From Paramecium sonneborni (Eukaryota > Ciliophora > Oligohymenophorea > Peniculida > Parameciidae), in assembly GCA_905182985.1 (NCBI GenBank), contig CAJJDN010000005.1, positions 977,687-1,041,686 on the forward strand: a DNA stretch of 64,000 nucleotides, read 5' to 3'. The notes under the pieces were generated by a model. It had not been told where the DNA came from. It saw only the letters and a list, made by a program, of their open reading frames with translations, and made no database searches. Below are positions 1 to 12,789 of this stretch, piece by piece. Every line of letters starts with the position of its first letter. The first letter of the stretch is position 1. The position numbers and the translations under genes were made by a program.

Positions 1-441
1 ATGTTTGATGGCTTTAAATCTCGATGAAGTATGTTTTCACGTACCAAAGATCTTATTTATTATATTTTTAATTTATTACCTAAATGCATTTAGAATCTAA
101 GCAAAAATCTTCATTGTCTCTGGTTCTGTTAAAAATTTTCTCTTTTATAATAATGCTTCTAATGTATCACCATTACAAAAATCATAAATCAAGTACATAT
201 TGTTTTATGTTTTAAGCATTTCAATAAATTTAACTATATTCTGATTGTCTATTTTTGACAATGTTTATATCTCATTAATAGTAAATTCATGTAATTTTGG
301 TACCTCTCTAAACTTTTCCAATTTCACTACTTTTATTGCAACAATTTAATCATTTTTCATATTTTTAGCTCTATAAACTTTACCATATTGACCACTTCCT
401 ATTACATCTTGAAGAACATAATTTTCAATCACTTTGCTCAT
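1..441 (-). CDS. Protein kinase, N-terminal part (cut by window edge)
   Basis: Ser/Thr protein kinase reading from ATG at 441 leftwards off the window. Visible in order: the N-terminus MSKVIENYVLQDVIGSG with the Gly-rich loop GSGQYGKV, the ATP-binding lysine in IVAIKVV, and the catalytic-loop HRDLKPSN. The catalytic loop is only in frame if a 28-nt GT..AG intron at 52-79 is removed; the join then reads LVRENILHRDLKPSN. The style (short N-terminus, early catalytic domain) resembles the ciliate ULK/Atg1-like group, but the activation loop and C-lobe lie outside the window, so the family is an inference. TAA/TAG codons are read as Gln. Confidence 0.85.
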
Positions 442-1027
442 TTCAGTTAATTAATAATTTAAAATAAAAACCAACAACTAAATATTAATACATATTAAAT
501 TTATCAATATTTGTTAAATTTATACATTCTACTTAAATTCCTATTATATTATACATATCTTTAATGATTACATTAATTTATTAAGTGGAAATTCAATTAA
601 ATAAGGAATAATTAAAATACTAAACTCAGAGAGAATAAGTTGTAGATTATGGTTTAATTGTAATAATATAATATTAATTAATATATTTTATGCAATCATT
701 TTGAAATGTATAGGATTTATAAAATTCAATAAGAAAAACATTATGATGAAATTAATTCCGATCGCATTAGCAATCAATAAGAAAATTTTTGTTTACTTTT
801 AATCTTATTTTTTTTATCCTTTTTGTATTACTAACTGCTTTCTAACTTTTATTATTAAAGACTTGTTCAGTGTTCAATTAATGCAAACTAGGTAATACTA
901 TTAATCAAAAAAATTTATTTTTGAATGTTGATTTAATTAAATAAGTTTTATTAAATTAAAACAAAAGTTACCAAAATTGCATTTCAAATACTATATAAAA
1001 TATAATAATTTTTATTATGTTATAATT
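442..1027. other. Intergenic, no supported gene
   Basis: About 590 bp between the kinase start and the end of the next minus-strand gene. It is extremely AT-rich with many TGA codons in all frames. A 62-codon open frame at 743-931 (+) begins MMKLIPIALAI, vaguely signal-peptide-like. It has no recognisable continuation and is not called. The kinase promoter should lie here. Confidence 0.6.
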
Positions 1028-4000
1028 TCAATAAAACTATTCTTCTGACATATAAAATTGTTGACTAGTGAATCTACTTTTAGCTAAATTTTAATGAGTA
1101 TTAGTCATTTTAGATTGTGTCGTCATATCATCAGTAGTATTAAAAGGTTTTATGACAGAAGTACTAGTTTTTAATTACTAGATATATTAAATGTATATAT
1201 TACTTGTCTTTTAGAAAATATTGTACAAGTGTAGCCTAATCTCATAATAAATCTTTAAAGATGGTTACACATCATATCTTATCCACACATTTTATGAATA
1301 GCAGCAAGTCTTTAATAGAAAGCTTTGAACTCATAATAAGTTATGTTTTCATGCTTTCCTTTTTTATAGTATTTTCTGAGTAAATCTTAAACATTCTCTA
1401 CACCTTTAGTTTTTTTGTTTTAAATTTGATTAAATAAAGTTCTTAAAAAAGTTTCTTATTTAAGTTCATTAGGTTTAAATATTTGTAATTACTTACCATC
1501 ATTTTCTTAATCTTAAATTGATTTAACCATTTCTTCATAAGGCATCTAATCAACTTAATCTATATTCAAATCAGCAGCCATACTAAATATCTATTAGGCT
1601 TCTTCCTAATCAAATTATTCTTAAGGATCTATTGGTTATCGAGAAGGTTATCTTTACATAGTAGATTCTTTTTTTTATTTATCATAAAGAAATTAAGTTG
1701 ATTTTTTATTCAAAGTTTAATTTTAGATTCTTTAAGTATCCATTTATTTTTAAGAACCCTATTTAGATCCCATCTAAAATTAATCATCATCAGTTTCATG
1801 TTTAAGAAGTGATTCTTAGGATTATTTAGAACTATGATTTTTAGTTTAATTAGAACTAACTCTTTCAGTATCAAAACCATATTTTTAAACAACATTTTTA
1901 AAAGACTATTGTTATTTGAGAAAGTTATTTGAATCTTCAGATAATGAATTTAGGTTTTTTTATTAAATGGTAAGTGGAATGGCTTCAATAAGTCTTTATT
2001 TAATATCATTAGGTAATGCCATATTGAAAATAAAGTGTTGTATAAAATTGGTTAATAATTCTATGTCTGTTTATTGCTCTTAATCGAGAGTTCTTTATTT
2101 CCATGATGCAACATATTCAGCTGCATTTTCATCATTAACTTTAATAGCCATTCTAATAGGTTATTATTATATGGTAGTACTAGATCTTCGTATGTGAGAT
2201 TAAGAAGACTATTATGAAGATAGACGAGATTTTGAATGTCTACTTACTTCATCTTCTTCTTTAATTAGAGGTATTCTTGTTTTGTTATTTTCTATTATTC
2301 TAGCTGAACCTCTATTAGAATTAGTTGCAGATTATTAATCTTCTTGAATATCTCTCATAGCATCAGTAGATTTTCTAGCAAATTTATTTTTAGTTTTATT
2401 AGCTAATAATGTTTCAGACTTTTTCTATCCTCTAATTTATTTATTTTATTAAGGAGTATTTGAAATTGGTACATTCTATGTAATTTATCCTTATTGAAAT
2501 TATGTCTAATCAGTATATTCAGTTTATATTCTTCTATCTGAAGGACTTTAATCATTTTTTTTTTCAGTCAAAGTTAACATTCTACCTGATGTTGTTCTCT
2601 ATGTATCTTAAATAGTTTAAGCTTATGTCACATCAATATCAGGAATAGTAGAATCACCTATCTTCATTTAATTTACAGTTGATTTTCTTACAATTGAGGA
2701 AGATAATTGTTAATCAGATTTTGATATTGAACTCATTTTTCGTAATAATTAACCATTTTCATTATTTGGGGATACACTTTTTCTGACTTATTATTATTAT
2801 TATTACAAAAGTAAACCACTTTTTTGCATTTATTCTTCATCTAATTCTTATATCGATTTCTATTCAAGTGTTGTTTATTTATTAGGCTATTTTTATGGAT
2901 GAAATTCAGTAAAAGAATGTTGATATCCTCTCTTGTTTTATTAACTCTCTGATATATGACTATTGTTTTTAGATACTCTTTAATCTTTTTAAGATTGTAC
3001 ATGTTAAGTCAAATTCATTCTATATCCAACATCCGTACTTTATCTTTTAGTGTAATCACTATATTAAATCTATCGATTTGATTCTCCACGATATCCTATA
3101 GATATATTATCTTCATCTTATGGAAATTCAAATTACGATTTCATTTTACTAGTAGCTCTAGGTGAATCTTTATTGGATTGATCCTAACTATTACCAAAAT
3201 CTATTTAAAGACTTCTTTAATCAGCAGGAATGGATTTTTTTTTATTCAATTCTCCAGTTAATTAATAGAGTCTTTATTACAATTCTTAATTCTCTTTTTA
3301 TAATTTTGATATTTATTATTATAATGTTTGATCTGAGACCTAAACTGCCTAATCTTAAAATGTTTTATTTGCTATGATTGAAAATTATTTTTCTAATTTT
3401 TATTTGTCATATAATAATTAAGTTCTTTCCTATTCAATTGCTTTTTCAGCAATTTTAGTAGATTCGATTTCTATGTTTAATTACATTATTTGATTTTCCA
3501 TCTATCTCACTTTATTCCATAATTCTGCATTTTCCATAAACTTTTTATCCAACTCAACATTTTTATTTGATAATTCTTTCTATAATTATTCAGTGTTATC
3601 AGCTCTTCTTAAAGGAGGAGCCTTTCTATCTTTAGTAGAACTAGACAATAATTATTAAGAATTTTATTATGGTAACTTTTTCTCTGAATCTTATTTAACT
3701 CTTCGAATAATAAATCCAGAAACAAATTTCATTAGAACTTTGTAAGTTTCATGTTAAACATTCTAATAACTCTCATTTACATATTCTAAAAATTCATTTA
3801 AAATATTAGGTATCATATCCTATTAAGTTTATTATTTTTATGTATCTAAAATAACAGTTTCAATATCCATAGTTTTTTAAATCATTTATTTATGAACTCC
3901 CTTTAATTTATCTGTAACTTACTAAGTTTAGAGTGCATATCGATGATCAATTCTTTCATTAAGGAATTTTTATAATTCCATACTATGTTTATCACTATCT

Positions 4001-4754
4001 TAAACAATCTCTTATAATTTGCTTTCATGATATTCCTACATAATTAAAGATAATATAATACCTTTTTGAAATTCCTCATAACTTCTAAGATATCAAGATT
4101 TGTATCAGTTCCTTATGATATACATAATTTAATTTTAGGATCATATCGTTTCATAACAATTTATACATTTAATTTATTACTTTATTTCAAGACTTCATTT
4201 AAGATGCATTTCTAATGATCATCTAATTCATATTGCATTCTGGATGAATTATTAAGAGTTCTATCAGTCTATTATTCAAATGAATTTAATCTAATAGATG
4301 GAAGTATATTAGAGTTCTTACTACTTAATTAACGATTCTTAATTCTTTCATTTTCTGTTAATGGTGATTGAAATGCTCCAACTCTAGCTCCACCTAAACT
4401 ACCAGTTTATCCTCCTTCCATAAATCTCTTCTTCATTCGTTACATTAAATCTGCTCTAGAAAGTGGTTCTAAATCATGTTCACCTTCAGTATGCATTTAA
4501 TTGTTATTCTAAATAGATTTCAATACATCCTTCCAAACTTACGTATATTTATTAATAGCATGACTATAATCATTTTGATCTCTAGCTTGAAGCATGTAAC
4601 ATAGTTCATTAGAAGTATGCTCCAAATCTTATAGAAATTTAGCTAAACTAATAGAACTTCCCTATTTAAGCACATTCTTGCTTAAACCCACCAGAAATTC
4701 GCATATCTTTTCTAAAGTTGTTTTCTCTTATTAAGAAGCTGGAGTAAAAATCAT
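1028..4754 (-). CDS. Large Gln/Ser-rich protein of unknown function
   Basis: About 1,220 codons from ATG at 4754 to TGA at 1028-1030, read with TAA/TAG as Gln. Two 26-nt introns are clear: 4036-4061 and 1178-1203. The N-terminal third (MIFTPASQQEKTTLEK...) is helical. A middle part near 3650-3200 reads as coiled coil (EQLQKELSNKNVELDKK). The next ~400 residues are polar, low-complexity and basic (many R/S/Q). The C-terminus is again helical with aromatic residues (LRKYYKKGKHENITYYEFKA). I recognise no catalytic motif or named domain. A structural role is possible but unproven. The stop lies 586 bp from the upstream-window kinase start. Confidence 0.8.
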
Positions 4755-4789
4755 TGAGTGTATAATATATATATAAAATATAACTAATT

Positions 4790-6710
4790 TCACATCAATT
4801 CTGAATAAGTTTCTTCTATTATATTTTATTATTATTAATTCGTTCCTTATCCTGGTTTCTTTTAAAATACTCCACTCTAAACAACTTATGATTAAGCATC
4901 TTCTCCTGTTTAAAATATCTTCCCTCCTTAATAATCTTCATGTAATTTTGATCTGTATTATAATCCTCCTACTTAGGAATAATTTACTGAACTATTATAA
5001 ACATCCCAAACATTATCAAATTTCAATGCTGGCTCTGTATTTAAAGATACAACTGCATTTTCTTATAATCTTTTTATTTCTTCTCTTCTTCTCATTCTAT
5101 TTTCATCTAATTCATTATTTATTTACTTCATTTTATTAGAATGATCTTAAAAATTATATTACATTAATTATGAATCTGCTATATTACCTTTAAATAATGC
5201 TGACTATATATCAAAATTAGGAGAATGATTCTCTTTAACTTATAAATCTTTAATTAATAATTCTTAAGCTTCCACCTTTTTCTAATATTGCTCAATCTCC
5301 TTTTATAACTTTTTTATCTATTCTTATTATAATACTTTATGATCATTCAACATTCCATCTTTATGATTTATTGTTGTTTTATATAGAGTCATTTCTTCTT
5401 CCTTTAATCTTATATCAGTCTCATATTTTCTACATAATTCTTAATCTCTTCTTTAAGCATCACTAACAGCTCTTAAATTTTCTTTCATTTATTCATATTC
5501 ATATTCCATTTCTTTTCTTCTTTTTTTTACTTCCCTCACTTATTCTACATATTTTTTATTTTCTTCAACCAATTATTCATTTTCTCTTTATAATGTTTTT
5601 ATTGTATTTTTTAAATTATCCATATTTCTAAGATCACCTTCTAATTATTTTAATTTATTTCTTATTTATTCTCTCTCCTCATAAAATTCTGTCTCTGCTG
5701 TAGCTTTTGCTGCATGAATTTATGCTTCATATTTCCTTCTTATTACATCCTCATTACCATTTGCTTCTGCTAATTTCTTAGATAAATCTCTTTCCATAAC
5801 ATCTAATTTAGCTTTCTAAAATTTTAAACTCTCCTCATTTGCTATTCTCTATTTCTCTATTTCCTATTCTTTTAATTTAATCATCTCATGTTCTTTCAAT
5901 ATCTTTTATCTATATTAATAATTTAATGATTCCAATTCTTTTGTCTTCTATGCAGACATCTTTAATGTGTCATTCTCTCTCTCTCTTAATACATTCAATT
6001 TCTCTTAAAAGTTCTTCTCTAATTCCTCTCTATAATCTTATAATTTCTATCTATATTTATCTGCTTCCTCCAAACGAATATGTTAAACTTCAAATTCTCT
6101 TATTCTTGCTGTCTCTGTTGCAATCTCTGTTTTTAAACGTTAATCATATTCTCTCTTCATTTTTTAAATACGTTCCTCCATATCATACTAAGGTTTCATT
6201 AATTCATTCTCTATCTTACTCTTGTACATATTATCTACCATACTTAATTTCTATTCCAAATTTATTACAGCATCTCCATAAAATGTTTAAGTAGCTGCAT
6301 TCGATTTTAAAGCCTCCTTTGGTTTTAATAATAATATATCACTAAACATTTATTACAAAATTGATCCTTATTAATTATCCATTCTCAAAAGTATTTTCAA
6401 TTCTTCCTTATTTAGCAAAGCTGCTCCAAATGTTGTTTCTGGTACAAAAACAGATCTAAAATACAATCAAAATCTACAAAGAATAATCCATTTTTGCCTC
6501 TCTCAAATAATCTGCTACTGCACTTGCTAAAACTCTTTTTAACAACATCTCACTCTCTGATACTTTATCAGTAGTAGGAATTCTTTTTTATTACATTTAT
6601 AATCTCTCCAATAACTTATATCTAAGCTATGTTTTCATATTCTCTACCATACCTTCCTTCTAAAGTTCCTATTATAATTGAAATTTTAAATCGTTAAATG
6701 ATTAATCCAT
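4790..6710 (-). CDS. OFD1: OFD1 homologue (LisH domain, centriole/basal body protein)
   Basis: The N-terminus matches the OFD1 family: DLKFQLQQELQKEGMVEN, KTQLRYKLLERL, then a LisH segment VADYLREAKMDYSLSVFVPE. This segment becomes continuous only after removing a 22-nt intron at 6456-6477. The remaining ~500 residues are charged heptad-like coiled coil, as in OFD1. Known OFD1 proteins sit at centriole distal ends and control distal appendages and cilium formation; a basal-body role here is inferred from that. The ATG at 6710 is chosen because the alignment to the family begins there, although the frame stays open further upstream. The stop TGA is at 4790-4792, 35 bp from the next gene's start. 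Length (about 630 aa) is shorter than the human protein. Confidence 0.85.
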
Positions 6711-7055
6711 TTTTTAAATATTAATATTATTTTATATTTGTATTTTTAAACTCCTCTTGCTAATTATTTTAAAACACCAAACTAAACTTAAATATTTTTT
6801 ATCCCTTTTAGTAAAGAAAAAAGATATTATCTTAAATAATAATGCTTATTTATCCTCTGTTAATTCATCATGAAATTGATAATATTATTTTTTATTTTTA
6901 CTATGAACTAAGACTTTGATGTTTTTTATCAATTTTCTGGTTAGTCATCTAATAATAATTAGAACTTTTAATTTCCATCCACAGAAATCATGAATTCAGA
7001 ATATAATAAGATAAGGTTTTAGTGCAATTTAAAATTACTCTAAAAAAAAATTATC
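6711..7055. other. Divergent intergenic region between OFD1 and the 7.1-kb gene
   Basis: 345 bp separating two divergent starts, so it should hold both promoters. On the minus strand a frame of about 75 codons, running from about 6945 into the OFD1 ATG, stays open and reads moderately protein-like (FHDELTEDKQALLFKI, TKRDKKYLSLVW). It could be an OFD1 5' extension or an independent small gene. No start codon joined to it could be placed, so it is not called. Confidence 0.5.
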
Positions 7056-9056
7056 ATGTTGTTTGGTTTTCCATCAATAAAGGTTGAAAGTTAAAGAATA
7101 CATTTATATTTGAAAGGAATATTAAACCTAAGTCAATCTGAACAATTAAAAAAAATTAGAAATTTAATTAGTTTTATGGGAGAAGTTACATGTATAAATA
7201 ATTGGGATGAAAGAATTCTCATAATTAAATCAAGAGTTTAATAATTTCTAAATATTCATGGATTAGAAATTAAGTGGGGCGAAGAGCAATGGTAAAATGA
7301 AATTGATTCCATAGTAACAGTTAGAATCAACAATTATTATTATGATACGATACAAAATAAAACTTTTTCTTATGTTAATTTATTTAATACTCTTTAAATC
7401 AAATTACCAAAAGAATTAAAAGATCTAAATCATCATTCATTTAATTCAATATAAACTTCAAATCTCTTAAACGATTTTCATTTCTTATGTGACTTAGATG
7501 AATTTTATACAGTTAGAAATACAAGAAATTTTATATAAAATATTTCTAATAAACTTAGTGACTTTATGAATTTATTGATTGATATGGAGATAAAATCAAA
7601 TTAAGTTGAATAATATATCAGAAATCGCTACTAAACCTTATGTGAATAATTATTAGATATCAAAAGGAATTTTACTTTTTTAATATCTTATTCGGATCAT
7701 TAAAAAATTAATAAAAAATAAAATTTAAATATTGATAAATAATAATTAGAAACCTAAACTTTAACCACTTCTAAAACAACAATCATTTAAGGTGATTTTT
7801 ATTCAAAAACCAAAAAATAAATAAAAAAAAAAAAACTAGAAAAGCATTCAAATTAGAGATCATCAAATACTTATTCAATATCTAAGGGTAATATTAAATC
7901 TGAATTAAATCTTAAGAATTAGTGCTTAGATTAATCTCAAGTTTTCGCTACTGCAGATGATAAAGACTTAATTTTGTAGTTATAAAATTAATTGTAAAAT
8001 AATAATTTAATGGGCCTTGATTTTTCTTAAATCTTCGAATACTCTTTGGAAAGAATTAAATAAAAGATTTTATATTACGAGTATATTCAATACTAAATTG
8101 ATCAATTAGGATATCCATGCATTAATTTGGAGAAGAATAAACTCCTCTTAATTCTTGAGAATTATAAAATATAAAATTCGGATTATAAAAATTTAATTGT
8201 TAAACTATTTAATATTTTATCCGAATCTTTTATTAGTAAAAATGGTTCCATAGACATTTTCTAGTAATTATAAGATAATGCATTAAATTATTTATAATAA
8301 ATATCAATAGATTTTCCAATTTAAGAATTAAATTCAATATAGAAAGAGTAATGCATTTTAAAGTCAAATATGTCAATATATGGTAATTTAAGAAGTAAAA
8401 AGTTCTCTTATTAATTATTATCTTAGATAATCAATAGAAAATTTCCAGATGTAATATATAAAATACAATGTTCCTCAACAAAAATTATTTTTTAACATTG
8501 GGATATTCAACCATTGCTTGATATTTTTAATTTTTAAGACTTAAAAAATATTAGGGTAACATAATATTATATTAATTAAATTTATACATGTTTGTAAGTT
8601 TTAATTAATTTTAAAGAATCATTATAAAACCATTATGATTAAGAATTAGTATAGGATTTTATAAAAATAGAAAAATAATTTATTGATATAATAAATTAAC
8701 CTTTGAATTTTCATGTTGATTCAAATTAATACACTAAGTCACTAGAAAAATTGAGTTAGTTTAAAGATATATTTTGGAATAAATAGTATGAAAATATCTA
8801 AGTTTGGGAGTTTGATATGGTAAAAGATTTACCTAAATTATCAACTTTTGAGAATGAATAAATTTATGGATAATTGTAGGAAAATTAAAAAGAAAATTTA
8901 GATTATCAAATTAGAGAAGTTTATTTTGATATTTTTAGCCCACTTTATGAATTAGATTCACCCATATTTCGCTTTATAAATAAGTCAGAATAATAGTTTC
9001 CAGATCAATAATAGAATTTGGAGGATGAGAGTTATTCGATTTATTTTAGTAAGTGA
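7056..9056 (+). CDS. Intronless 666-aa protein, unknown
   Basis: A single uninterrupted frame of 666 sense codons with in-frame TAA/TAG throughout, ending at TGA 9054-9056. It is the cleanest direct demonstration of the TGA-only code in this window. The protein (MLFGFPSIKVESQRIHL...) is helical with a central Lys/Ser-rich linker (KTKKQIKKKKLEKHS, about residues 255-270) and a C-terminal half rich in aromatic and acidic residues. There is no signal peptide, membrane segment, nucleotide-binding loop or metal cluster. I do not recognise the family. It is convergent with the next minus-strand gene, with 94 bp between the stops. Confidence 0.85.
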
Positions 9057-9150
9057 AAGAATTTGATTTAAATTGTGTTGTAATCATTTATTAAAAATTA
9101 ATGAGAAATACGTAAATTTTAAGTTATAATTTAAAATTATATTAAGTAAA

Positions 9151-11388
9151 TCAACGTTATAGAAATTGAGCCTTTGATTTTTTTGCAGAATCACTTCTTT
9201 TTAAAAGAAATCCTTTCTAAAAATAAGTTAATATAGATTTTACATTATTTTAGCGATTAAGACTAGCTAATTAGGTAGCAATTTATTAAGCAAGTTGTTT
9301 AGATGAATCATCTGGGGGTAATGTACTTATTTATGTACGATATCTCATTTAAGCAGTTTTAAGACTATTGGTTTAATTTTTCAGATTAGCTTAACTAGTT
9401 TTTCTTGAATTAGAAAGAGATCTACTTAAAGGTAAAGTTGTTTTAATTTATGAAGTCATAATAGGATTAGAAGTCTTTAAATTTTCATATACTTTATTTG
9501 CTACTTAATACTTTTATTTTAAGATAGTAATTGGTGTATGTTTTTATTTTAATTTTTCTTGAGTTAATTTTGCTTATTAATTGAGAATTTAATTCATAAG
9601 AATTTCTACTCTTTATCTTACATCAGTTGAATTAATAAAATTATTTTATTTGATAATTGATTTTTATTATTATTATGGAGATTTATCTTATTCATCTTGT
9701 AAAGTATCTAGTTTTTTGTCTGTATCAGGTTGAGTAAAAATATGTTTTTGAGGTAAAAGTATTTATTTTTTAGCTAATATTGTTTGTTAGATCTTTTGAA
9801 AAGTAGTTTGAGTATTTTAAGATTATTTAGTTTCTGTATCTTTAGATTATTTATTAAGATTAGGTACTTTGATAATAATGACAACTTTATTAGAGAGAGC
9901 AGATTTATTATTATAAGGATGTGGTTTGAGTAATTTGGTTTAATATTCTATTTCCTCATCTTCTGGCTAAATTATTTCATTAATAGATTACAATAGATTA
10001 TTTATCAACTCCATATAATTTTTGATAAACTTAATAAATCTAATTAAATATGGCACTTGAATGTGGTACATAAGTATAGAATATCTCTACAGCCTTTCCC
10101 AACCAGATTTCAACTGTTAATTTATTAGATAAATTATTAATAAATCTAAGTTCTGTTGATATGCTATAGAAACTTAATCCTGTTAACATAATCTAATAAA
10201 TAAATTATAAGATTTACTAATTCCAAAATGACTTCTTCAGCCATAACCATTTCATAACTGTTGATTGGAAATAGTTCTTCTAAATCTACATAAGTTAATT
10301 ACATCAACCCTAATATTTACATTTATAACATAGGGTGAGTATCATCTATTATAGAAAATAATTTATTTTGTTAATTGTTTTATGGTTGAAATACATAATC
10401 AGAAGTAAATAATGATTAACTTCTATTCTAATAACTTCGAATCAATAAATTTTATGAACTCTAAACATCATATGATTTATCATCATTTGGTAACATAGAT
10501 TTTATAGAACTTAAAATTTCTTTAAAAACCACTTCTACAATTTGTGGATAAGATAAAATTTAAGACATTTATTAAGGTAAAGTAGTTGATTAAGATTATT
10601 AAATTTTTTACAAAGGAGAATTAATTTCTGAATTAGCTCTTTATTTTTTATTGATTGTTTATAATATTGTAATTTACTGACATAATTTGATTGTATTCTA
10701 AATAATACTTCTTAAAATTCTTAAAGTATTTTTAGCCATTTCTAAAGCCTGTTTATTTCTGATATATATTATAGACATTACTTTTTAGTTTCTGAAAAGA
10801 GAAGAGTAATTTAAAACATGAGTCTTAGTCTTAATAATTTGTTTTAGATTATTTTTGCTAAACTTAAGCTTTCCAATGGTGCTTTTTTTAGAGTTTTGCC
10901 TTTAATTTTAAGAATTTAATCAGAATCTAACAATATTTCTAATGCTTCATTTTAGGCAGCATATTTCTTTAATATAATGGCATAATTAATTTTAGAGAAT
11001 AAAACTGACGTATATTACACTTGAATTCTAAAATAATAATTAAGATTACTAATTCTACGTATAATATTCTAACAGTTTAGCTGCTCGAATATGATATTCC
11101 AAAGCTTAATATTCATTGATATCTTCTTATATAGCCATATTAGTAAGTTCTGTCATTATAAGATCTGGAACATCTGGTTTTATATAGATAATTTCTTATT
11201 GTTCTTCAGTCTTGAACTTAATACAAATTGAGTTTTACTTAAACTAAATAATTCTATTCTGTATTTAACAATTCTCTTTTAAAAATGATTTTTTTCTATC
11301 TTATTATATCTATTGGAGATTTATTTGATATTTATGCTGGTGTCATAATATTTTTATGATTAAAGGTATGAGCCTCTAATTTAATCAT
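9151..11388 (-). CDS. Helical protein of unknown function, multi-intron
   Basis: Spliced from at least five short introns (22-25 nt; for example a 22-nt one near 11214-11235 and a 25-nt one near 10183-10207). The model starts MIKLEAHTFNHKNIM and continues KRELLNTEQNYLVQFKTEE. It has a predicted all-helical region (EYQALEYHIRAAKLLEYY, IILKKYAAQNEALEILL) that looks TPR- or MIT-like but matches neither consensus convincingly. The second half is low-complexity Lys/Gln/Ser/Thr. The stop TGA is at 9151-9153. The start lies 37 bp from the centrin stop, in the same orientation. Function unknown. Confidence 0.75.
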
Positions 11389-11425
11389 TTAATTATTAAT
11401 TTATATATATAATATTTGATGGTTA

Positions 11426-11972
11426 TCAAAATGTTCTCTTAACCATTATATTATAAAAATCTTCTCTTGTAATATCTCTTCCATTTGAAGCGGCTCTCTC
11501 TAACATTTCTGCTAATTCTTCTGCTGTCATTGTTTCACCTAATTCTTTGGCTACCTAAAATAAAATCAATTTTATTTATATTACTCTTTTCAAGTTATTC
11601 AAATTAATGGAATTGCTACCATCATCATCAAATAAATCAAATATTTTATTTATTCCTTCTCTATTTTCTCTATTTCCCAATTTTGATGTTATAGCATCCA
11701 AAAATTAGTCAAAATCAATGTCAGTACTAATTCTAACTTAATTAAATACCCTTCACTTTCTAACTCAGCAATCATATTAAAAATAGTTGGGTTTTTTTAA
11801 TCAAATCCCAAACTTTACATAGCTGCTTTTAATTCTCTAGGATCTACTCTCCCTGTACCTTCTGTATCAAATAAATTAAATGCTTCTCTTATTTCATCAA
11901 TCTCATCGTCAGTCAATCCTGGTCTTCACATTTCAAATATTATTTATTACCTTTCTTGTGGCTTTCGCACAT
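11426..11972 (-). CDS. Centrin-family EF-hand protein
   Basis: Centrin: four EF-hand helices in order, starting [22 protein letters not shown]1 is [13 protein letters not shown], with acidic residues at loop positions 1, 3, 9 and 12. EF2 is degenerate. EF3 ([13 protein letters not shown]) lacks the position-12 acid. EF4 ([13 protein letters not shown]) is degenerate inside the family signature [12 protein letters not shown]. It closes IMVKRTF. Introns of 32, 23 and 30 nt are removed. About 155 aa with a very short N-terminal tail. Centrins build basal bodies and, in Paramecium, the contractile infraciliary lattice; which one applies here is not decidable from sequence alone. Only EF1 looks a good Ca2+ site. 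Confidence 0.92.
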
Positions 11973-12322
11973 TTCCTTATTTTTAAGGTTATTATTTTTA
12001 AGTTACAGGTACTTAGGCCTATGGCTTACCTCTCATATCTTGAATTTAAATATAAATATATATATATAATTTATGTGCAATACATTGAATGGATATATAT
12101 ATTATATTTATTTATAAATCCATAATGATGAAACTTCAACAACCAGGAAATAAGGTTCTCTTAATAAAGAACCATCAGTAGATTGAATTCTATTTATTGC
12201 AATTTATATTTATAAGATCCATGATCAAAATTTTTCTATAAAAGTGAAAACTAATCCCAAAATCAATAAATAAAATATCTAAAAGATGCTTAAATTAATT
12301 ATGCTATAGTATATCAATTGAA
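11973..12322. other. Gene-poor region with poor open frames
   Basis: AT-rich sequence upstream of the centrin start. Short (TA)n runs occur near 12050-12100. From 12124 a frame beginning MMKLQQPGNKVLLIKNH is open for only about 44 codons. A second frame downstream cannot be joined to it by a normal-length intron (a 39-nt GTA..AAG segment would be needed). It may be the 5' remnant of the frame at 12323-12789. No gene is called. Confidence 0.4.
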
Positions 12323-12789
12323 AAATATCATTCAAGCGAAAAAAATCTACTGAGCCTTTTTTTTAAATATTTATAATACTTAATTAAATTATTTTATTCT
12401 GTATACTAAGCACATTTGTTTATGCAATTAATTTCATTTTTCAAAGTCTCATCTATTTATATTTAGAATATCAAACTGGATTTAATTATAATAAATGTAG
12501 ACCAATACAAAAATTGTTAATTAGATTGTTAGCAAAAGAATTTCAGTATTTTAATGATATTCTGATAAATATCTCTATCTTTAAAATTAATATTTGTAAT
12601 TTATACCATTAATTTGTAAGCTTTATACATACTCAAACAGTTCCCTATTTTCTAATTTAATGGATGAAAAACCAAAACATGAATTAATTAAGTATAAATT
12701 TGAAAATAGATCTTAAACGGTTTTTTGTTTCATATCAAGATTAACCTAAATAAGCATACAAAATTTTGGAACAACTACAGAGTTATTGA
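12323..12789 (+). pseudogene. Possible decayed or multi-exon membrane-protein gene
   Basis: A frame open for about 150 codons up to TGA 12787-12789. It contains one or two hydrophobic stretches (FIILNQIILFCILSTFVYAI) followed by a soluble, more ordinary-looking tail (YNKCRPIQKLLIRLLAKEF, KIDLKRFFVSYQDQ). No ATG starts it. A 28-nt GTA..AAG segment just upstream (about 12311-12338) could join an earlier exon, but earlier exons do not line up cleanly. In TGA-only AT-rich DNA, hydrophobic open frames of this length also arise by chance. Either a gene with missed exons or a relic. Confidence 0.3.

Noticed and set aside
1..60. Apparent stop and frameshift just before the kinase HRD motif, suggesting a pseudogene
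   Set aside because: Removing a 28-nt GT..AG segment (52-79) restores LVRENILHRDLKPSN in one frame, so this is an ordinary short intron.
5926..6294. Plus-strand 122-codon frame
   Set aside because: It is antisense to the OFD1 coiled coil; the reverse strand has family-level similarity and a consistent frame, this one has not.
9151..11388. MIT or TPR domain in the helical part
   Set aside because: Helix pattern only; no MIT or TPR consensus positions could be matched, so the gene stays unknown.
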